NCBI GenBank assembly: GCA_014190535.1 | Contig: BJGO01000005.1 | Location: 1 to 33,095, forward strand | Reading direction: 5' to 3' | DNA: 33,095 bases | Origin: Bacteroidota bacterium | Lineage (GTDB): Bacteria; Bacteroidota; Bacteroidia; Chitinophagales; UBA10324 | Shown here: one piece after another, positions 7,802 through 14,695 of the stretch | How positions within the stretch are numbered: position 1 is the first letter of the stretch | Layout: the number at the start of each line of letters is the position of its first letter | Program-made: the position numbers and the translations under genes | The notes under the pieces: model-generated | Told to the model about the DNA's origin: nothing | The model's input: only the letters and a program-made list of their open reading frames with translations | Databases searched by the model: none

Positions 7802-8484
7802 ATATCGTACTAGCCGGTTATGGTAAAATGGGTAAAATGATTGAAGCGGCGCTTCAGAGAGAACATCAGCACAACATTGTTTTACGTATAAACTCATCCA
7901 ACAACGATCTGCTTCACAACCTAACCGATTACCGAGCCGATGTTGTTATTGATTTCAGCAAACCGGATGTTATCGAAGAAAACATCCGATTATATATACA
8001 ACAACAAATTCCCGCAGTAATTGGCACTACGGGTTGGTACCATCGCTTGGAAAAATGGAAAGCGCTTTGCGAAAAAGAACAAGGAGCGATACTTTGGGGA
8101 AGTAATTTCAGCATTGGTGTAAATTTATACTTCCGAATCGGACAATATGCGGCATCATTGCTGAAACATTATCCCGAGTATCAGGTGAGCATAACCGAAA
8201 CACATCATAAAAATAAATTAGATGCACCGAGCGGGACCGCTTTAATGCTGTCTCAATTCGTACGAACGGATCAACAAGGCACAGAAGTGCCGATTCAGTC
8301 AATTAGAGATGAGGATTCCATTGGACGTCACGAATTACATTATCAATCAATCTGCGATCAGATTACCTTAATCCATAACGCTACAAACCGTGAAGGTTTT
8401 GCATTGGGCAGTATCCGTGCCGCATCGTGGATAATTCATCATAAAGGCTTTCACAATTTTGCCGACATTTTCGAACAACTTTAA
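7798..8484 (+). CDS. dapB: 4-hydroxy-tetrahydrodipicolinate reductase
   Basis: DapB catalyses the NAD(P)H-dependent reduction step of the diaminopimelate/lysine pathway, feeding peptidoglycan and protein synthesis in the cytoplasm. Seen in the 228 residues: the nucleotide-binding loop GYGKMG (7-12), DFSKP (52-56), GTTGW (76-80), SNFSIGVNL (102-110) and the catalytic/substrate block ETHHKNKLDAPSGTA (134-148) with the paired His136-His137 and Lys140. It is shorter than the roughly 270-residue E. coli enzyme, as is common in this phylum. The ATG overlaps the DUF5683 stop by 4 bp (ATGA), implying coupling. lepB follows after 32 bp. Confidence 0.96.
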   Translation: MNIVLAGYGKMGKMIEAALQREHQHNIVLRINSSNNDLLHNLTDYRADVVIDFSKPDVIEENIRLYIQQQIPAVIGTTGWYHRLEKWKALCEKEQGAILWGSNFSIGVNLYFRIGQYAASLLKHYPEYQVSITETHHKNKLDAPSGTALMLSQFVRTDQQGTEVPIQSIRDEDSIGRHELHYQSICDQITLIHNATNREGFALGSIRAASWIIHHKGFHNFADIFEQL

Positions 8485-8516
8485 ACGATTAACTGAAATA
8501 AAAAATCATATCATTT

Positions 8517-9605
8517 ATGAACTGGAAATTCTGGAAACGTAAACCCAGCAACAAATCCAAATCCCGCGAATGGATAGAAGCATTGGTTTTTGCTGTTGTT
8601 GCAGCCACACTCATTCGTACTTTCATAGTTGAAGCGTATACCATACCAACACCCTCTATGGAAAAATCCTTGCTCGTTGGTGATTTTCTGTTTGTAAGCA
8701 AACTCAGCTATGGCGCAAGAATCCCCAACACGCCATTGTCTTTTCCGTTTGCACACAATACCATGCCCATATTTGGCGGCAACTCCTATCTGGAATGGAT
8801 TAAACTTGGCTATAACCGATTACCCGGATTTGGTGTTGTTGAGCGTAACGATGTCGTGGTATTTAATTATCCTATGGAAGATTTTCGTCCGGTTGACAAA
8901 AGAGAAAACTATATCAAGCGATGCGTTGGTGTACCGGGCGACACATTAGAAATCAGAGATGCCTCTGTATATATCAATGGTAAATTAAATTGGAAAGCAC
9001 CACAACGTCAGGAAGATTATCTGGTAACAACCAATGGCACACCGATCAACGACAAATTACTGCACGAACTCGACATCAGAGAGGGAGGACCTATTGGAAC
9101 ACCCGGTGTATATAATTTTCATCTAACGGATGAGCATGTAAAAAAACTTCGTGCCTTGTCTTCGGTAGTAAAGATAGAGCCTATGGTATTGCAAAAAGGA
9201 TTTAACCCTGAGGTGTTATTCCCCGGCGATGCCGAACACTTTCCCTACAATATTGATAACTACGGACCTATTGTGATTCCGGCAAAAGATGCCACAGTGC
9301 AACTTACCGTAAACAACATTGCATTGTATCGTCGCATCATCACCATTTACGAAGGGCATAAGCTGGAGGAAAGAGATGGTAAGTTCTTTATTGATGGAAG
9401 CGAAAAGTCAACCTATCAGTTTGCAATGGATTACTATTGGATGATGGGTGACAACCGGCATAATTCTGCCGACTCGCGCTATTGGGGCTTTGTACCGGAA
9501 GATCACATTGTAGGTAAAGCAAGCATTATTTGGATGAGCTGGGACAAATACGGTGGATTCTTCAATAAAATCCGTTACAGCCGCCTGTTGAATCTCATAC
9601 ACTAG
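8517..9605 (+). CDS. lepB: Signal peptidase I
   Basis: A 362-residue S26A inner-membrane protease that removes Sec signal peptides. A membrane anchor spans about residues 20-38. The serine nucleophile is S47 in the box IPTPSMEKSL, and the general-base lysine is K134 in YIKRCVGVPGD. The C-terminal box GDNRHNSADSR is at 311-321. The stretch of about 175 residues between the lysine box and the GDN box is longer than in minimal Gram-positive enzymes and resembles the larger Bacteroidota form. The leader before the ATG is A/T-rich with no Shine-Dalgarno. Its 3' end overlaps the convergent bshC gene by 4 bp. It ends the parA-lepB run. Confidence 0.96.
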   Translation: MNWKFWKRKPSNKSKSREWIEALVFAVVAATLIRTFIVEAYTIPTPSMEKSLLVGDFLFVSKLSYGARIPNTPLSFPFAHNTMPIFGGNSYLEWIKLGYNRLPGFGVVERNDVVVFNYPMEDFRPVDKRENYIKRCVGVPGDTLEIRDASVYINGKLNWKAPQRQEDYLVTTNGTPINDKLLHELDIREGGPIGTPGVYNFHLTDEHVKKLRALSSVVKIEPMVLQKGFNPEVLFPGDAEHFPYNIDNYGPIVIPAKDATVQLTVNNIALYRRIITIYEGHKLEERDGKFFIDGSEKSTYQFAMDYYWMMGDNRHNSADSRYWGFVPEDHIVGKASIIWMSWDKYGGFFNKIRYSRLLNLIH

Positions 9606-11185
9606 TCAAAGTGTACCACCTTCAACTGCTGATCCCAGATATGGAATGCTTGGATGAGGGTTTGGATATAGGTTGAACCGTGTATCATGTAGTATGGCAA
9701 AAAATTATCGATACGTTCATGCAGTACATCTCCAGGCATTAAGGTGTCCTTTATCCTCACGATCTGTTTAATACCTTCATCAAGTTTTCGTTTTTCACTT
9801 TTGCGCATTTTATCACGAATTGCTTCGAGTGATTGTATAGCTTTTTTATGTTCGGCCTCCACAAACCCCTTCAGGGTAGGATCGCTTTTTTCAGCCCGGG
9901 ATAATAAGGACGCATATATATTATTCATGCGATCTGTTTCACTGATGATATCGATAGGTGTAGTGCCGTATTTATGAATAAATAAATCGGCTAACTGAGA
10001 GGCACTCCTAAAAAGTGCTGATACGGTAAATCCGTATTTATCTAGACGTTGACGTTGCTGAATATTGGTATAGATCGCCATATCACGTAACATCAACATT
10101 GGAACATGTAAACGATACGATTCAAAAAGGGTTTTCAGTTGCAGATGGTAGGCTACTTCGGCAGCGCCTCCGGCTATCATAATATCGGGTAACAACATAG
10201 CCTGATAAAGCGGCCTCAACATAACGTTCGGACTAAATCGTTCCGGATATGACTGAACCTCACGAATCAGTTCTTCCGAGGTAAACGTTTGGTCTCCGGC
10301 GATAAACATATTGTCAATTTTTTGTATGCGACTACGGCCTCCTTCAGTCAGATAAAACAGATTGATAGCACGCGGAACAGCCTGTATGTTGTATTGAGCA
10401 CCGCGCAGGCGATCCATGGTTTCTTGAACCCGTTTAGCTGATTGTCCGTTACGCAATTCATCCAGCAAAACCGGACTAAAAGCTTGCTTCAGCTCCGGGG
10501 TATCTCCGTCAATAATAATCAGCCCATAGTCTCCAAATAAATCATTGAGCAAACCTCTTGTTGCCTGAGAAATCGTTTCATATTGAAAATAGTGTTTCTC
10601 CAACCAACGCTGAACAGCATGCGCTTTCTCGTCCGCCCCCAGAATATCAAAGACCTCCTGCTTGAAGGAGTCTATATCGTGTAGTCGAAAACGACCAAAG
10701 GCTCCCTTTTGTGAAGTGTTCCAGCTAATTTTTTTACCAAACAGATGTATATGAGCCAACTCCTCTTTGTCATGATCCTCCGTACCCATCCAAAATACGG
10801 GTACGATGTACGCGCCTTGTAGTGTTGCATTCAGTTCCTGCGCAACCTTTATTATTGATGCGATCTTATGAATGAGGTATAAAGGACCACACAAGAGATT
10901 GGGCTGATGTGCCGTAGTAACTGTGAAGGTATGCTCTGCCGCAAGCCGATCTATATTAATCTTTACCGCATCAGCTAGTTGATAGCCGGCATATTGATTG
11001 GTTAAACTTTTAGCCAGCAGCGCTCGGTCGACGACATAATTTTTTCTTGCCGCAATAGCGGCTGTTATCGATTCACGATTTGGTTGATATTGATAAAACG
11101 ATGAAAGCGATTCAGCGCTATGCAGATAATCGCTTACAATTTTTGGCAATAATCCGGTTTGCGAGAACGGAATGGTTTCGTGCAT
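9602..11185 (-). CDS. bshC: Bacillithiol biosynthesis cysteine-adding enzyme BshC
   Basis: A 527-residue cytoplasmic protein that adds cysteine to glucosaminyl-malate, the last step of bacillithiol synthesis; bacillithiol is the low-molecular-weight thiol of many Bacteroidota and Firmicutes. The nucleotide-binding-like core shows TAHQPNLLCGPLYLIHK (about 91-107) and FWMGTEDHDKEE (131-142). A charged helical, probably coiled-coil segment lies near 425-470 and precedes the family's C-terminal block (LHERIDNFLPYY). It starts 3 nt after the rimO stop, so it is very likely cotranscribed with ftsY and rimO. The partner genes bshA and bshB are not in the window. The convergent lepB ends inside its last codons. 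Confidence 0.93.
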   Translation of the reverse strand: MHETIPFSQTGLLPKIVSDYLHSAESLSSFYQYQPNRESITAAIAARKNYVVDRALLAKSLTNQYAGYQLADAVKINIDRLAAEHTFTVTTAHQPNLLCGPLYLIHKIASIIKVAQELNATLQGAYIVPVFWMGTEDHDKEELAHIHLFGKKISWNTSQKGAFGRFRLHDIDSFKQEVFDILGADEKAHAVQRWLEKHYFQYETISQATRGLLNDLFGDYGLIIIDGDTPELKQAFSPVLLDELRNGQSAKRVQETMDRLRGAQYNIQAVPRAINLFYLTEGGRSRIQKIDNMFIAGDQTFTSEELIREVQSYPERFSPNVMLRPLYQAMLLPDIMIAGGAAEVAYHLQLKTLFESYRLHVPMLMLRDMAIYTNIQQRQRLDKYGFTVSALFRSASQLADLFIHKYGTTPIDIISETDRMNNIYASLLSRAEKSDPTLKGFVEAEHKKAIQSLEAIRDKMRKSEKRKLDEGIKQIVRIKDTLMPGDVLHERIDNFLPYYMIHGSTYIQTLIQAFHIWDQQLKVVHFD

Positions 11186-11188
11186 ACC

Positions 11189-12502
11189 CTATGATACCGG
11201 TTCAGCGTATAAGTCAAACTCAACGGCATCCGTGATGCGTACCCTTGCAAACTCACCAATGCGCAAATAATTTTTCTGTGCATCAATCAATACTTCGTTA
11301 TCGACCTCCGGAGAGTCAAATTCAGTTCGTGCCACATAATAGTTTCCTTCTTTACGATCAACAAGGACTTTATATTGATTTCCAATTTTTATCTGGTTGA
11401 GTTCCTGAGAAATTTTAGTTTGTATGTCCATCAGTGCTGATGCCCGTTCGGCTTTACATTCTTCAGAAACATCATCCTCGTATGCATAGCCCGATGTACC
11501 TTCCTCGTGAGAATACGTAAATACGCCAACACGTTCAAATCGTTGCTCCTGAATAAAATCACACAACTCATTGAAATCGGCATCGGTCTCGCCCGGAAAA
11601 CCAACCAGCATGGTTGTGCGAATAGCTATGCCGGGCACCTCGTTTCTGATGTCTTGAATCAGTTTAATAATTTCCTCTTTGGTGATCTGCCTTTTCATAC
11701 GTTGAAGCACATGATCGGATATGTGCTGAAGCGGCATATCTATATAGTTGCATATAGCAGAACGGTTACGAATTACCGGTAATATATCCATTGGAAATTT
11801 TGACGGATAGGCATAATGCAGGCGAATCCATTCAAGCCCTTCAACATCGGCTAATGTATCAAGCAGCGTAGCCAGCTTGCGCTCCCTGTAAATATCCAAA
11901 CCATAATAGGTTAACTCCTGAGCAATGAGCATAATTTCTTTAACGCCGCTGGTAACCAGCTTTCGGGCTTCATCAACAATAACTTCCATAGGCTTTGACA
12001 CGTGCTTACCACGCATCAGGGGTATAGCACAAAATGAACAGGTACGGTTGCACCCTTCCGATATTTTCAGATAGGCATAATGGCTCGGCGTGATGAGTTG
12101 GCGCTCACCAAGTAGTTCATGCTTGTAGTCTGCTCCAAGTCGTTTAAGCAACGAAGGCAATTCCATCGTACCGAAGAAACCATCGACCTCAGCAATCTCT
12201 TCTTCCAAATCATTTTTATACCGCTCACTTAAACAGCCGGTAACGTATAGTTTATCGATGTGGCCTTTTTTCTTTAAGTCGGCATACTCCAATATCGTTT
12301 GAATAGACTCCGCTTTAGCTTTATCAATAAAGCCACAGGTATTGACAATGATGATGTCATGCTGTCTTTCGTAATCTTCGTGAAGCACATCAAAGTCGTT
12401 TGCCCGCAGTTGACCCATCAACACTTCAGAATCGACCATATTTTTAGAGCACCCAAGCGTAACAACATTCACGCGATTTTTTTTGTGAGAACGGGCGCGC
12501 AT
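11189..12502 (-). CDS. rimO: Ribosomal protein uS12 methylthiotransferase RimO
   Basis: RimO is a radical-SAM enzyme that adds a methylthio group to a conserved aspartate of ribosomal protein S12. I chose ATG 12502 (MRARSHKKNRVNVV), giving 437 residues; the longer frame from 12553 would add 17 residues overlapping ftsY and lacks family similarity. Three N-terminal cysteines for the auxiliary 4Fe-4S cluster are C18 (TLGCSKN), C56 and C90. The radical-SAM motif CNRTCSFC gives C151, C155 and C158. A TRAM domain occupies about the last 70 residues, which separates S12-type enzymes from simpler radical-SAM proteins. The chosen ATG is 1 nt from the ftsY stop and bshC follows after 3 nt, so the three genes form a tight operon. 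Confidence 0.95.
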   Translation of the reverse strand: MRARSHKKNRVNVVTLGCSKNMVDSEVLMGQLRANDFDVLHEDYERQHDIIIVNTCGFIDKAKAESIQTILEYADLKKKGHIDKLYVTGCLSERYKNDLEEEIAEVDGFFGTMELPSLLKRLGADYKHELLGERQLITPSHYAYLKISEGCNRTCSFCAIPLMRGKHVSKPMEVIVDEARKLVTSGVKEIMLIAQELTYYGLDIYRERKLATLLDTLADVEGLEWIRLHYAYPSKFPMDILPVIRNRSAICNYIDMPLQHISDHVLQRMKRQITKEEIIKLIQDIRNEVPGIAIRTTMLVGFPGETDADFNELCDFIQEQRFERVGVFTYSHEEGTSGYAYEDDVSEECKAERASALMDIQTKISQELNQIKIGNQYKVLVDRKEGNYYVARTEFDSPEVDNEVLIDAQKNYLRIGEFARVRITDAVEFDLYAEPVS

Positions 12503-12503
12503 A

Positions 12504-13475
12504 TTAAATTTTAAAACCGGTTTTATCAAATAGCGAATCAATAAACTCCGCACTGTCGAATAGCTGGAGCTGATGCATCTTCTCGCCTACGCCAATGTAC
12601 TTAACCGGAATTTTAAATTGATCGGCAATGCCAATTACAACGCCGCCTTTAGCTGTGCCATCCAGTTTGGTTAAGGCAATAGCCGTTACCTCTGTGGCGG
12701 CCGTAAATTGTTTAGCCTGTTCAATTGCATTTTGACCGGTTGAAGCATCCAGCACAAGCAGAACCTCATGAGGTGCATCAGGCACAACTTTCTGCATCAC
12801 CCGTTTTATCTTGCTCAATTCATTCATCAAACCAACTTTATTGTGCAGGCGCCCTGCGGTGTCAATAATACATACATCGGCACCTCGTGCCTTGGCAGAT
12901 TGCACGGCGTCAAAAGCAACAGCCGCAGGATCTGCGCCCTGCCCCTGCTTAACGATTTCAACCCCGGCACGATCAGACCATATCGTTAGCTGATCAACCG
13001 CCGCCGCCCGAAACGTGTCGGCCGCGCCTAACATAACCTGATAACCCTTGGCCTTAAACTGATAAGCCATTTTTCCTATAGTTGTTGTTTTACCAACTCC
13101 GTTGACACCAACAACCATAATGACGTGCGGCCTGGAGCCCGCAGGTAATTGATAGTCAACTGCTGTGGCCGGTGCTGAGGCCTGCTTCATAATCAGTTCC
13201 ACCTCTTCCCGCAGGATACGCTCCAGCTCCGACGAACTTAAATATTTATCCCGCGCTACCCGGGCTTCAATGTTTTTAATAATCTTAACGGTGGTTTCAA
13301 CACCCACATCGGAAGAAACCAGTGCATCCTCCAGATTATCCAATACCTCATCATCTACCGTTGATTTACCGGCTATCGTTTTTGCCAGCTTGCTGAAAAA
13401 ACCTTCTTTGGTTTTTTCAAGGCCTTTATTGAGATCCTCTTTTTTTTCTTTTCCAAATAGTCCGAAGAATGCCAT
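12504..13475 (-). CDS. ftsY: Signal recognition particle receptor FtsY
   Basis: The SRP receptor GTPase that brings ribosomes making membrane or exported proteins to the Sec translocon. The 323 residues comprise a short charged N-terminus (about 1-20) in place of the long acidic A-domain of E. coli, a four-helix N domain, and the G domain: GVNGVGKTTT (123-132), the DTFRAAA block (153-159), DTAGR (205-209), TKLDG (269-273) and GVGEK (295-299). The order L28-L33-DUF4295-FtsY-RimO is, from memory, conserved in Bacteroidota. A terminator-like hairpin separates it from the ribosomal genes. I see no perfect TAnnTTTG box directly upstream, so expression may depend on partial readthrough. Confidence 0.96.
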   Translation of the reverse strand: MAFFGLFGKEKKEDLNKGLEKTKEGFFSKLAKTIAGKSTVDDEVLDNLEDALVSSDVGVETTVKIIKNIEARVARDKYLSSSELERILREEVELIMKQASAPATAVDYQLPAGSRPHVIMVVGVNGVGKTTTIGKMAYQFKAKGYQVMLGAADTFRAAAVDQLTIWSDRAGVEIVKQGQGADPAAVAFDAVQSAKARGADVCIIDTAGRLHNKVGLMNELSKIKRVMQKVVPDAPHEVLLVLDASTGQNAIEQAKQFTAATEVTAIALTKLDGTAKGGVVIGIADQFKIPVKYIGVGEKMHQLQLFDSAEFIDSLFDKTGFKI

Positions 13476-13494
13476 GATGTATGTTGTGTCTGTA

Positions 13495-13533
13495 TAAAAA
13501 CGAATAGCTTCCCCCTTAACCGGGAGAAGCTAT
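13495..13533 (-). terminator. Rho-independent terminator or attenuator between DUF4295 and ftsY
   Basis: ATAGCTTC (13504-13511) pairs with GAAGCTAT (13526-13533), extended by three more G-C pairs after one mismatch around a TTAACC loop. On the minus strand a TTCGTTTTTA tract follows. It lies 28 nt after the DUF4295 stop and 20 nt before the ftsY start, so it should limit transcription from the ribosomal-protein genes into ftsY-rimO-bshC. Confidence 0.75.
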
Positions 13534-13561
13534 CGCACAAAATTGTTTAACTGAAGGAATG

Positions 13562-13747
13562 TTACTTCCCGGCTAGATATTCTTTTACTTTATCCTTGTG
13601 CACCATCTTCTCTTTAAATACGTATGCACCGGTTTTATCTGATTTCTCGGCTACGATAACTTTTACGTATGCTTTTGATGCGGCGCTCTGAGCGGCATCT
13701 TTTTGCGTTTTCGCGTTCTTTGAGGTTTTACCTGAATCTTTTGCCAT
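13562..13747 (-). CDS. DUF4295 small ribosome-associated protein
   Basis: A 61-residue, lysine-rich protein with the DUF4295 core at about residues 27-58 (AYVKVIVAEKSDKTGAY, then VFKEKMVHKDKVKEYL). The family is restricted to Bacteroidota and lies beside rpmG. From memory, a protein of this kind was seen as an extra large-subunit protein (named bL38) in a Bacteroidota ribosome structure; that link is recalled, not checked. The N-terminal 25 residues are an unusual low-complexity Lys/Ala/Ser/Gln leader, longer than in the roughly 50-residue members I remember. It is 19 nt downstream of rpmG and followed by a terminator, so it is the last gene of the ribosomal-protein unit. Confidence 0.88.
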   Translation of the reverse strand: MAKDSGKTSKNAKTQKDAAQSAASKAYVKVIVAEKSDKTGAYVFKEKMVHKDKVKEYLAGK

Positions 13748-13766
13748 AAGAGGGAGTGATTAGAGG

Positions 13767-13949
13767 TTATTTAATTTCTTTATGAATAGTGTAACGACGT
13801 AACACCGCATTGTACTTCTTTAGTTCCAAACGCTCCGGTGTATTTTTTTTGTTCTTGGTGGTGATATAACGTGATGTACCCGCCTGACCACTGTTCTTAT
13901 GCTCGGTACATTCCAGTATAACCTGAACTCTGTTTTCTTTCTTTGCCAT
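13767..13949 (-). CDS. rpmG: 50S ribosomal protein bL33
   Basis: A 60-residue L33 with the family pattern [35 protein letters not shown] and a C-terminal RYTIHKE. Only one cysteine (C14) remains, so this is the zinc-free form that lacks the CxxC pairs. It follows rpmB by 15 nt and precedes DUF4295 by 19 nt, and shares the promoter upstream of rpmB. Confidence 0.96.
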   Translation of the reverse strand: MAKKENRVQVILECTEHKNSGQAGTSRYITTKNKKNTPERLELKKYNAVLRRYTIHKEIK

Positions 13950-13964
13950 AAAATTCTATTCGTT

Positions 13965-14189
13965 TTAAGCTTTATTTAATTCGCGTAGTACTGATGAAAT
14001 GCCCTTTTTGTTGATAGTGCGGATTGCAGAGGTCGATACTTTAAGTTCTACCCATCTGTTTTCTTCAGGGATAAAAAAACGCTTTTTCTGCAAATTCGGG
14101 TAAAATTTACGCTTGGTCTTGATGTTTGAATGCGATATTTTGTTTCCGCCTATCGCTTTTTTTCCGGTTATGTCGCAAGCTTTTGCCAT
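13965..14189 (-). CDS. rpmB: 50S ribosomal protein bL28
   Basis: A 74-residue L28 beginning MAKACDITGKKAIGGNK, the standard family N-terminus. The open frame extends upstream to 14234, but the extra 15 residues are not L28-like and cover the promoter, so ATG 14189 is chosen. Later blocks are RKFYPNLQKKRFFIPEE and the C-terminal SAIRTINKKGISSVL. It is the first gene of the rpmB-rpmG-DUF4295 unit and has the best-supported promoter in the window. Confidence 0.96.
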   Translation of the reverse strand: MAKACDITGKKAIGGNKISHSNIKTKRKFYPNLQKKRFFIPEENRWVELKVSTSAIRTINKKGISSVLRELNKA

Positions 14190-14221
14190 CGCTGAATGTG
14201 TTGTTTTAGTAAAAAGGACTG

Positions 14222-14252
14222 CAAAAGTAATCAATCAAGTGATACCAACAAA
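14222..14252 (-). promoter_or_regulatory. Bacteroidota-type promoter of rpmB
   Basis: On the minus strand: TTTG at 14252-14249, a 19-nt spacer, then TACTTTTG at 14229-14222. Both elements and the spacing fit the TTTG-N19-TAnnTTTG consensus. Transcription would begin near 14215, leaving a leader of about 26 nt before the rpmB ATG. Confidence 0.8.
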
Positions 14253-14451
14253 GCACCACCGATTATTATTTTAACCGTTCCACAAAAAAAGTACGCGCAT
14301 GAATTGGCCTACAAGGTCTCACTAACAATAAAAGCAATTATTGTGAACCCTAACGATACCACTAAGATAATATCCCACCGGGCCAATAATCCTATTATGC
14401 GCCTCAAACCATAAAATTCGAGCCGTTTTATGGAAGAGGTTTGCATAGGAA
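14253..14451 (+). other. Intergenic stretch without a recognised gene
   Basis: Between the rpmB promoter and the small gene at 14452 I see no coding pattern I trust and no tRNA. Apart from the hairpin at 14409-14433 nothing structured stands out. Two overlapping open frames exist on opposite strands here (14196-14414 and 14322-14519), but they antagonise the promoter or the small gene and look accidental. Confidence 0.5.
14409..14433 (-). terminator. Hairpin downstream of the 56-codon gene
   Basis: CCATAAAA (14409-14416) and TTTTATGG (14426-14433) form a perfect 8-bp stem with a 9-nt loop, 18 nt after the small gene's stop on the minus strand. Only a short TTTG follows rather than a full U-tract, so it may be a weak terminator or a transcript-stabilising 3' hairpin. 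Confidence 0.45.
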
Positions 14452-14622
14452 TTAATTTGACATAATGAGTTTATATAGTTCAAAATCGAGATTGGGTACC
14501 GGATTATAGGCAAAGTCATCTTCCAGACAGTCGTTAATTACGGCCACCTTATAGGGTTTTAGGCTGATCACGAAGGTATTCTCATCATTTGAACCGTATT
14601 CCAGGTAGGAAAAGTAAAACAT
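14452..14622 (-). CDS. Small hypothetical protein, 56 residues
   Basis: An ATG at 14622 opens a frame of 56 codons ending in TAA at 14452. The product starts MFYFSYLEYGSNDENTF, continues with VISLKPYKVAVINDCLEDDF and ends LDFELYKLIMSN. It has an ordered-looking mix of hydrophobic and acidic residues, no signal peptide and no membrane segment; 10 Asp/Glu against 3 Lys and no Arg make it acidic. I recognise no family. In favour of its being real are the protein-like composition, its own space in an otherwise empty 500-bp gap, and hairpins on each side. The upstream hairpin ends 1 nt from the ATG. It is on the same strand as the GT-C/TPR gene upstream and could be a trailing cistron of that operon if the hairpin is read through. 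It could also be a chance frame. Confidence 0.55.
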   Translation of the reverse strand: MFYFSYLEYGSNDENTFVISLKPYKVAVINDCLEDDFAYNPVPNLDFELYKLIMSN

Positions 14623-14623
14623 A

Positions 14624-14652
14624 CTCAATAAATGTTAATCTTATTTATTGAG
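14624..14652 (-). promoter_or_regulatory. AT-rich hairpin between the GT-C/TPR gene and the small gene
   Basis: CTCAATAAAT (14624-14633) and ATTTATTGAG (14643-14652) form a perfect 10-bp stem with a 9-nt loop. It lies 43 nt after the GT-C/TPR stop and 1 nt before the small gene's ATG. The T-rich bases after it on the minus strand (TATGTTTTACTTTT) would suit a terminator, but these are already the first codons of the small gene, so it may equally control that start or be an operator. Confidence 0.55.
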
Positions 14653-14695
14653 CTTATACAATATCAAATATTTATGGTTACATATTAATAGGTAT

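Noticed and set aside
12503-12553. Longer RimO start overlapping ftsY
   Set aside because: The 17 added residues are outside the family pattern and overlap ftsY codons; ATG 12502 is followed by the usual family N-terminus and sits 1 nt from the ftsY stop.
14190-14234. 15-residue N-terminal extension of L28
   Set aside because: It is not L28-like and covers the -7 box of the best promoter in the window; MAKACDITGK is the standard start.
14196-14519. Two opposing open frames (plus 14196-14414, minus 14322-14519)
   Set aside because: One runs through the rpmB promoter and the other lies in another frame over the 56-codon gene; neither has a convincing composition or start context.
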